Assembly: GCA_947650285.1 (NCBI GenBank)
Contig: CANTFL010000226.1
Location: 124,001 to 188,000 of the forward strand
Length of the DNA stretch: 64,000 nt
From: Hyaloperonospora brassicae
Lineage: Eukaryota > Oomycota > Peronosporomycetes > Peronosporales > Peronosporaceae
Reading direction: 5' to 3'
The translations under genes were made by a program, and so were the position numbers. The notes beneath the pieces were generated by a model. That model did no database searches. It saw nothing but the letters and a program-made list of their open reading frames with translations, and was not told where the DNA came from. Positions 57,019 through 64,000 of the stretch are shown in pieces. Every line of letters begins with the position of its first letter. Position 1 is the first letter of the stretch.

Positions 57019-57461
57019 TGTAACGGGGCACTGTTGACTACGTACTGAGTGAACAGTACGAAGTATACTTCCACTGACGACAGTGGTCGACAGTGCCCTG
57101 CTAGGTGTTTTAAGGAAAACACAGAGGAAAGAAAGGAGACTAAGTAGTCAGACTAGTCTCTTGGTAAAAGTAAAACTGTATTAATATAATTAAGTCCTAT
57201 AACTCATTGAATCTCTGTTGTCCTGACTTAATTATACTAATATACCTATATGTATGATGACGTCTACTCACCACCCATTGCGCGCGTCTAGCAGCGATTG
57301 GTGGGTTGATATCATCCCAATATCAACCAATAAGTAGACCCTTCGGTCATCCCAACAATATCACCATGTCTTGTGATATTATTAAAAGAATATTCAACGT
57401 AATATTCTTTATTGTCAGATTGTTTTAATGACAATCACATGTTACGGGCTATCTCGTTACA
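57019..57461 (-). repeat. Gypsy 5' LTR (443 bp)
   Basis: It matches 49692-50149 apart from the 15-bp duplication and scattered substitutions. It ends TCTCGTTACA. Confidence 0.95.
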
Positions 57462-57466
57462 CTGTC
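57462..57466. other. Gypsy target-site duplication, right copy
   Basis: CTGTC, matching 49687-49691. Confidence 0.85.
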
Positions 57467-59222
57467 AGCTAGCTCTCTCACCAATTAGCGACCGACGTGC
57501 GCAATTGGTGGAGAACAGGGAGTTAGCACTCAAATATGCAGTTTCGTATAATTAAGGAAGGTCTACATCAGTACTATATCACTTTTGTAATCATTTGGTC
57601 TGTTGATTGATCTTGGGACGTATATTAAAATGAAAATGTACCAAACGATCGCGAGGATGCAAAAATTAACAACAAAATGAGAAATAACAAATGCACCACA
57701 CAACGAAAAAAATGAATTAAATATTTAGAAGCAGAAATTACTCAGTACTGATGCATTCTATACGCTCGGTCACATAGATGCTCAATAAAAACATATTCGA
57801 TTATGATAAATTGTCGGAAGGTAAATTTAGATTTTCGGTTGAGGCAAATTTAGATTTTCGGTCAGTTGCTATAATTAATGAGCTAATCAAACAAACATCA
57901 TGCGCAAACGTTCTAAATATTAGCACCCATGTTTACAGCATGGAAACCGAGGTACATATTCCCGTTCGCTACCCAAGCTTTCGTTTCTCAGTAGTACCAA
58001 CACAAAATTAGAGTGTATACAAATAGTCTTTAGGAACTAGATGATGTTGCGCGTTCCTGGCAGCTGAGTGGTGTTCGATCGTCTTTTTGTGTTCTTCGAT
58101 CATTTCGTCTCACATCGTAAGACTTGTTGACGCGCAAATATCGTTGTCAAAGTTTATCTACCTCTACGACGCGAGTATCATGAATCTGCGTTAGCGCATT
58201 TCGAACCACTTTGTCAAAAGTGCAGCGTAATGAAGTGAACATAGTGTGATACATGATCAATGTTTACATAGAAGTCCATCGTACCTACGCTTGTGTGCAT
58301 TCATCGTCAGCCACAGGTAACAATACTGCATCAATCTTCACAGCATCCATACTGCAATATGCAGACAACCGCCACCATCACTACCCATATATAAGCTTCT
58401 TTAAGACATCGCAACACTCCATCAGTATTGTGCGCTCTATTAGCGCGCCTTCCACTTCATGTCGATGTTCGGACTTCATGTCAGCAAGCAATCCGGTGAC
58501 TACCTGCAATAGGACCAATAAGTTTCTATCATCACTTCAGTATCGTTCCTGCTCTTGCTGGCCTTGTTTATCCGTATTCTGATGCTGATTGATTCGTACG
58601 ATTAGTCATTTCAGCATTCGGTACGCATCATGTTGGCTTTCCTGATCTAACCTGTCGTATATCGGCGATGAAGATAGGACCATGTTCATGTGCTGCTGCA
58701 ATATCAACCATACGGTCTTAAATAAAGTCATAGAAAAACGTGGCCATACAGCTAGACGATGAATGATACTACCAGGTTGCACTTAAGGTGTCTACGCACC
58801 TTTATTTCCATGCAAATGACTGCGACTAAAATAGATATACAAGCTCTTGATTACTGCGATGCGTGAGTACGGATAACATATATGCCAATGTATACGGATG
58901 ATCCTGACATATGTATATTCGATCGTCTTTACACACCAATAACGCACTTATTACTCTTATATATTAAAGCAAAAAAAATTATTTTCGATCTTGTATTTTT
59001 TTATTCTTATGCGGTGTATATATTCACTTAGCGACTTCTTGGTGCATTATATCTATACAGTCTTCCTTCCATGTAGTGGAGTAAAATGAGCAAAGTGTTT
59101 GCCTCGTTCCTTATATAAAACTCTCTTCTCTTGAGGGTCAATCTGAATTCATTCCGAGAAATGATCCATGGTACACTGATTCGTTCGCATCGAGCACTGC
59201 TTTCTAACATGCTCGGTAATAC
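57467..59222. other. AT-rich, no gene recognised
   Basis: Short frames only. A 17-bp word AAATTTAGATTTTCGGT occurs twice, at 57823 and 57846. On the minus strand near 58590-58410 a protein-like run (DDRNLLVLLQVVTGLLADMK) may be a stray exon remnant. Confidence 0.5.
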
Positions 59223-60113
59223 TTAAAGCTTCTTGGTTGCTACGTCACTGTCGTGCTGTAGCGAAAGAAAGGGTGTAAGCCAGAGATAACATTTTAGAGC
59301 CTCGAATGGCCTAATCGTCACCTCATAGGCAGTTTCACCATCAATGCCTTCCTTAACCGCCTCAAGCTCTATCGTGTCTGAGTCGCACTCGATCGGCTCT
59401 TCGTCGCCCGCATCGAAGTACTCGTCAACACTGACGCCACAAATCGAACCCACAATGATCATGGTCAGCTGGTCATCTACAGATCGATTATTGCGTTTGT
59501 TGTAGTCGTGTAGTTAGGTGAAATCGTCCATTATCACCGCCTCCACGATATCGCATTTGTCATATCAGTTACGAATTACTTGCTCGGGAAGCTCCTCCCA
59601 TATCACTATAGAGATCTCACAGCCTCCAAGACATCCGACTTTATGTCGACTCTGGTGTGGATTGCATCCAGGAGCCATTGAAAAAATCTCTTTCGATACC
59701 GCGCTTTAAATGACCGAATGAATTCTACCAGCGGATCGGGTCGAGTGACCTGCTTCTAGTAGTAGATCGTCGATGAAAATTGCTTTGCCGTCATTGAGAC
59801 GATAGTATACGAGGAACGCATCTTTAAATGCTGAAAACAGTTTTTTCAATTGCGCTTCCTTCCCATGGCAAGGAAAGCGTTGATTGGTGCCTGTCATATT
59901 TGTTCTGCTTCCATTTTGGATATCCGAAGGTCGAATATCTCTCCGACAAAGCCTTGTGTTTGAGCCAACTTGACGCCTGGCTTGCGTGTGATGTGCACCT
60001 GCACCTGACACTTTTGCTCCATCGTGAAAATAGCTCGCTTTGTTGACATTATCCAGGTGGAACGGAAGCAAATGTGCAATATGGCAGACTATGCAAGACT
60101 GTGGCAAGTTCAA
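59223..60113 (-). pseudogene. Unidentified pseudogene in several frames
   Basis: Protein-like sequence runs on the minus strand through about 900 bp with frame changes and a few stops. It reads TKRAIFTMEQKCQVQVHITR and QTQGFVGEIFDLRISKMEAE, then KEAQLKKLFSAFKDAFLVYY, ISIVIWEELPEQVIRN, and finally an open stretch from ATG 59462 (MIIVGSICGVSVDEYFDAGD through GETAYEVTIRPFEAL). The consistent strand and order suggest one decayed gene. I do not recognise the family, and it could equally be part of an unknown mobile element. Confidence 0.4.
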
Positions 60114-63100
60114 TTGAGAGGGGAAACTGGTGGCTGATGCGCGCTGTTTTGGTACTCTGTTTCTTAAGTCTTTTATATAGGATCACCATTCATAAATTTG
60201 AGTGAATCAGCTTGATGCGTGACACGGTATTCTTCAAACACAAACTATAACTCTCAATAGAAGTTTCTTTATGGAGAGACGACTGTATCCTCAAATGACG
60301 AATTGTGGCTTTTAGTAATAAGATTTTTAGTTGCCTTTTCTACACGTACTCTCATTCTTTTTGCCTTTGTTCTTGGTTTCATATCAGCCAACATGCTACT
60401 TAAGTATTACAGTCACAGTATATAGAAAATTAAGCTAGCAGACTTTCGCATTCGTTCTTAAGCTCTGGAGAACGAAGCAGTTCTAAAACCGTTGATGTAT
60501 TGTATCTTTTAAGCTGCAGTATTTCCACTACACTTGGTAGCACCTGTAGTCAATCCACGTATGAAACTTGTAAAGACCGCTCATCTCTCAGTACATAAAA
60601 ACATGATTATTTCGATAAAATTCAGTATGCAATAATTGAAAAGCTACCAGATCTGATCGAAGCAGAGTGTATATCCTCCTTGCATCTCGAGGTTCCGACT
60701 CATCCAATTCACGCCATGATACCTTCTGCACTGAGTCCACGCTAGTCGGTTATGCTTGAGATCAACAGCTATTGCCTATTTCGACACGCTATTTGCTAGT
60801 GTCTGGTTTTTGTGGATCCCTCAGAGAGTGGAATCCAATGTTCCAGAATAGTTGACGGTCTGGATCCATTTAAATATCAAGTGCCTTGTTTATTCGTCCT
60901 TAGTCAGCCTACAACCCAGACCACTTCTCAACATTTGTAACTAAAATATCTCTTGAATGTATATTATGACAATTGATTTTATATTAACCCATTGTGATCG
61001 ATATCCAAGAAAATGAAAGCCATAAATTGCATTTTATCATATATAAGTGCAATTGCAGCTAATAAAAAGAATCCTTACTCGATAACTTCATATGAGGGTC
61101 GAAGCCTTCATTAAGAGTAGTTGATTTACGGATGCAGCGACATAGATGGAAACGCAGAGACGAAGTTGTTGCGTGGGTAAATTGTAGAACTTATTAAGTG
61201 TTGGACATTTGTATCTGATAACGCAGCTCCTGTATTTTGTTGTTGTGTGAAATGTAGCGCTCCATTTTTGGGTCACTTTGAGCGAACTTCAGCAACTAAC
61301 GCTTCGGACACGTGAATATCGTTATCGCTTCTTTCATTTGTTGTGATTGTAATGAAAAAGAGAAGTAGTGAAGGCTGAACACTTACCTCGCTCATTGCAC
61401 ATCCATCGCGGTGAGAAAAATATCGATACCTAAGGGACTTCAATGATAAACCATGCTTGCATCTTTTTGTACATTATAAAGACAATGATGTTTGCACGGC
61501 TCGGTGATTGTCTAATCTACGCATAGAACATGCAAAAAAAACTTTGACCTTCTGAGCACGATAATCATGTTCATTAATGAAGAAGCTGTGTCTATATGCC
61601 GTATTCTATTGTACCTATACCTGTCGACCTTTCACTGTTGTGAAAGCACCTGATAATGCTATGGCCAACAATATAGTCAGATGCTTGTAAGCAAGATTGT
61701 CGTCGACTTTATGTCCTACTTAGTTGAAGCTGAAGACGTCTAATGATCATGACAATGACCAGCATGTTGTGAAACTCCGCGACGAAGTAGAAATTGGAAA
61801 AATGTACTGATATATACTGTAAAAATATCACTTTGATGTTTCACGTCTACTCAATCCGGTATGTGTAATGGGACAATCGCTAACCGTTATTTGTGAAGAT
61901 GATATTGCCTGTCAACGGAAGATCCAAACATCTCCCGTTCAGTCTGTCCGGATCGGTCGATGTTTATCTGCCCGACTGAAAGGGTCAATACATAATGATA
62001 CAACCGTAAGAATTTGCAGGTAAAATATACGGTTTCCGATCCCGACCAAATAAAGAGGAGATTGATGATTGAAGAAAGCTACCTCGTGTTAGATCGCTAT
62101 GTATATCTGGACCCACAAGAGTATGACAATGGCTATGATGTTGGACCAAACGGTGATATGACTCTGCATTGCTAAAAATTAATTCAATTATGTACACACA
62201 ATATAAGAAATACGCATAATTCGCACGACTAATTTAGTGCCACGGATAATGACAATAAATCGTGTATCGATCAAAAAAGGATACAAGATATATATCGCTA
62301 GGCGCTCGTTGTAATTATTATTTCATTCAATTTTCGACTAAGTGAATAATTATACTGATGTATTCACAGCCTAGTGTCACATAAAGGGAAATCACTCGTC
62401 GAACGATTCCCCGAAACTCAAGTATGGTATTTAAGCATGAGATCGGGTATGTTTTCTAGTAAATCTGAAAAGGCGTGTGATGGAATCGACCGATAACGTT
62501 GGGTGGTTTGATGGTGATGCGAGATGCTGTCCCCATGAATTCCGATATAACGATCCAGTAACAGACTCATATACTGACACCGTCAAGTCTATCTCGATAC
62601 ATTAGGAAATAGAAAATGGTTTTCGTGGTTAGCCAACATAACGGTCGATACCGATTTTTCGATACAGTTGGGATACGATAAGATGCTGAAGATTATATTG
62701 CAGCACGATGCACAACCTTTAAATAATTGTTCCAAGAGCCGGTCGTTTGCTAAACAACTTTCAATGTTATTGATAATACACATTCCAACATTGAGAGAAA
62801 TAGCAAGCAATGAAGAAAATTGTAACAAATCTGGTGGTAATCAGGATTTCCAATAAATGTATTCTTTTTGGAACCGTTGTAGCAACGTCACAAATGCCCC
62901 CTCTCCATTAAAGAAATATGTGTCTCTATGGTGGCTAATGACAAGGATATAAGTGCAAGAAGAATCTACTATCCGAAGAGTTCGACCACAATTTGCAAAA
63001 GCTCTAACTTACCAAAACTGAACAGTATTGTATGCAGGTACAAGTACTGGACAGTTAAGGCCAATACTACCGGCCTCGATGACAAGTGAGATTGCAAGAC

Positions 63101-64000
63101 TGGTCAAAAAGGTTCAAGCCAAGTAAAATTAAGACAATGGGTTGACGCAATCGAGTGGAGTAAGCAAACTAAAGTCAATCTACTGGAATTCAGCATAAGA
63201 TGTTTCTTGTGTGATAAACGCAGACTCTTTACTAGCGCCTAAATGTTGAAAATGTAAAAACTCATTATTTAAAGATGCATGTGATTGGACGGAGTACCAG
63301 CTAAATTGGAAATAGCACGCTGTGTACTGTCTTTATCGAGTGCATATATACGGACCAATCGATAGACATACTAATGACCAGACAAAACCTGCCGACCGTC
63401 GGCCATCATCTTACTACACTCACTAGTAGCTTAAAACCACATTATTTATATGTATCAAACCAATTGCATAGATAATATGCATTTGTCATTTTTATTGTTC
63501 TACAACACTTCGAAGTCCTACGGATGATAATGCTTTCTGCACGCAGTACAGCATCTAGTAATTGCTCGTACTTTTCGGTGCAGAATGACGAAGCATTATC
63601 GTCGTGATATCCATAACGGCATTTTTTGGTTCCATGATATTGTTATTAAAGAATCAAATTGAATGTACCCTCTCATCTTCCTCTGCTGTCCTAATTGTTT
63701 CTATTCCTTCCTTTAAAATATCAAGTAAAATGGAATATACGTAGACACATTTGTAATAGTGGTTGAAGTTAATGGCACGACCACTGTAATGGTACGGGTA
63801 CCCGTGCTATACATTTACCATATGTATCTGTGTTAAACATAGTAGGTTGGCCAGACTCTGACGCGTGTTGGCCACATTTAAAAAGGCTTTTCCGTTTAAG
63901 TCCGGAAGAATTTTAATTTATTACACATAAGGATTTGACAGCCGCTTATCACCATTGTATAATGAATGGTTAATTCAGTCAGATTTTTTCAAGAAGTAAC
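60114..64000. other. AT-rich region, no gene recognised
   Basis: Only short frames without motifs on either strand to the end of the window. Confidence 0.6.

Larger units (their letters stand above)
49692..57461 (-). mobile_element. Full-length Ty3/Gypsy chromodomain retrotransposon, defective and hairpin-dense
   Basis: A 7.8-kb element on the minus strand. LTRs are at 49692-50149 and 57019-57461, a 5-bp target duplication CTGTC at 49687-49691 and 57462-57466, a TGG-type primer site beside the right LTR and a purine tract beside the left. The order gag, protease, reverse transcriptase, RNase H, integrase, chromodomain is that of chromoviruses. The LTRs differ by a 15-bp duplication and scattered substitutions, so it is older than the Copia copy, and gag-pol is broken by stops and frameshifts. 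Two features stand out: a separate open frame on the opposite strand between pol and the left LTR, and short perfect hairpins packed along the whole element. Confidence 0.95.

Noticed and set aside
1..64000. CRISPR arrays, operons, bacterial promoters or terminators
   Set aside because: Eukaryotic sequence with spliced genes and retrotransposons. The only regular repeats are the short tandem and inverted repeats listed.

Overview
The window looks like nuclear DNA of an oomycete, most likely a Peronosporales species (downy mildew or Phytophthora relative). This rests on compact genes with few short introns (about 58-116 bp), oomycete-style Ty3/Gypsy, Ty1/Copia, MULE and LINE elements, secreted-protein-like remnants, and a sharp split between a GC-richer gene island and AT-rich, repeat-laden DNA. 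Species identity is inference; no rRNA, tRNA or marker gene is present.

Layout. 1-4.5 kb: a decayed LINE on the + strand (endonuclease, reverse transcriptase, C-terminal zinc finger). 5.6-6.7 kb: a hairpin-rich repeat relic with a 19-bp tandem repeat. 7.41-8.44 kb: a small TIR element with a 7-bp target duplication, carrying captured pieces of an adenylate kinase gene and a 3-hydroxyacyl-CoA dehydratase gene. 8.4-16.9 kb: AT-rich DNA with no recognisable gene. 16.93-19.47 kb: a decayed Mutator-like element with ~140-bp TIRs and a broken transposase. 19.5-24.9 kb: AT-rich, with a diverged Gypsy LTR relic near 23.9 kb. 24.96-25.44 kb: a broken gene that begins with a signal-peptide-like segment. 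26.03-30.84 kb: a complete, apparently very young Copia element (identical 254-bp LTRs, 5-bp target duplication, 1,413-residue open polyprotein). 30.9-34.3 kb: a spliceable secreted-protein-like frame without a start codon, an H3-like fragment and small repeats.

34.3-47.6 kb is the gene island: a COPI-associated Golgi membrane protein (four exons, -), a C2-DEP-AGC protein kinase (-), two weak hypothetical loci, an insulysin-type M16 metalloprotease (-), and a START-DUF1336/EDR2-like membrane protein (+) divergent from the protease. The recognised products act in Golgi membrane traffic, signalling, peptide degradation and lipid transfer. They do not form an operon or an evident pathway.

49.69-57.46 kb is a full-length but frame-broken chromodomain Gypsy element (LTRs of 458 and 443 bp, CTGTC target duplication). 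It has two striking properties: its whole length, LTRs and coding regions alike, is packed with short perfect hairpins, and it carries an open frame of about 1 kb plus a coiled-coil frame on the strand opposite to gag-pol. 57.5-64 kb is AT-rich with one unidentified pseudogene at 59.2-60.1 kb.
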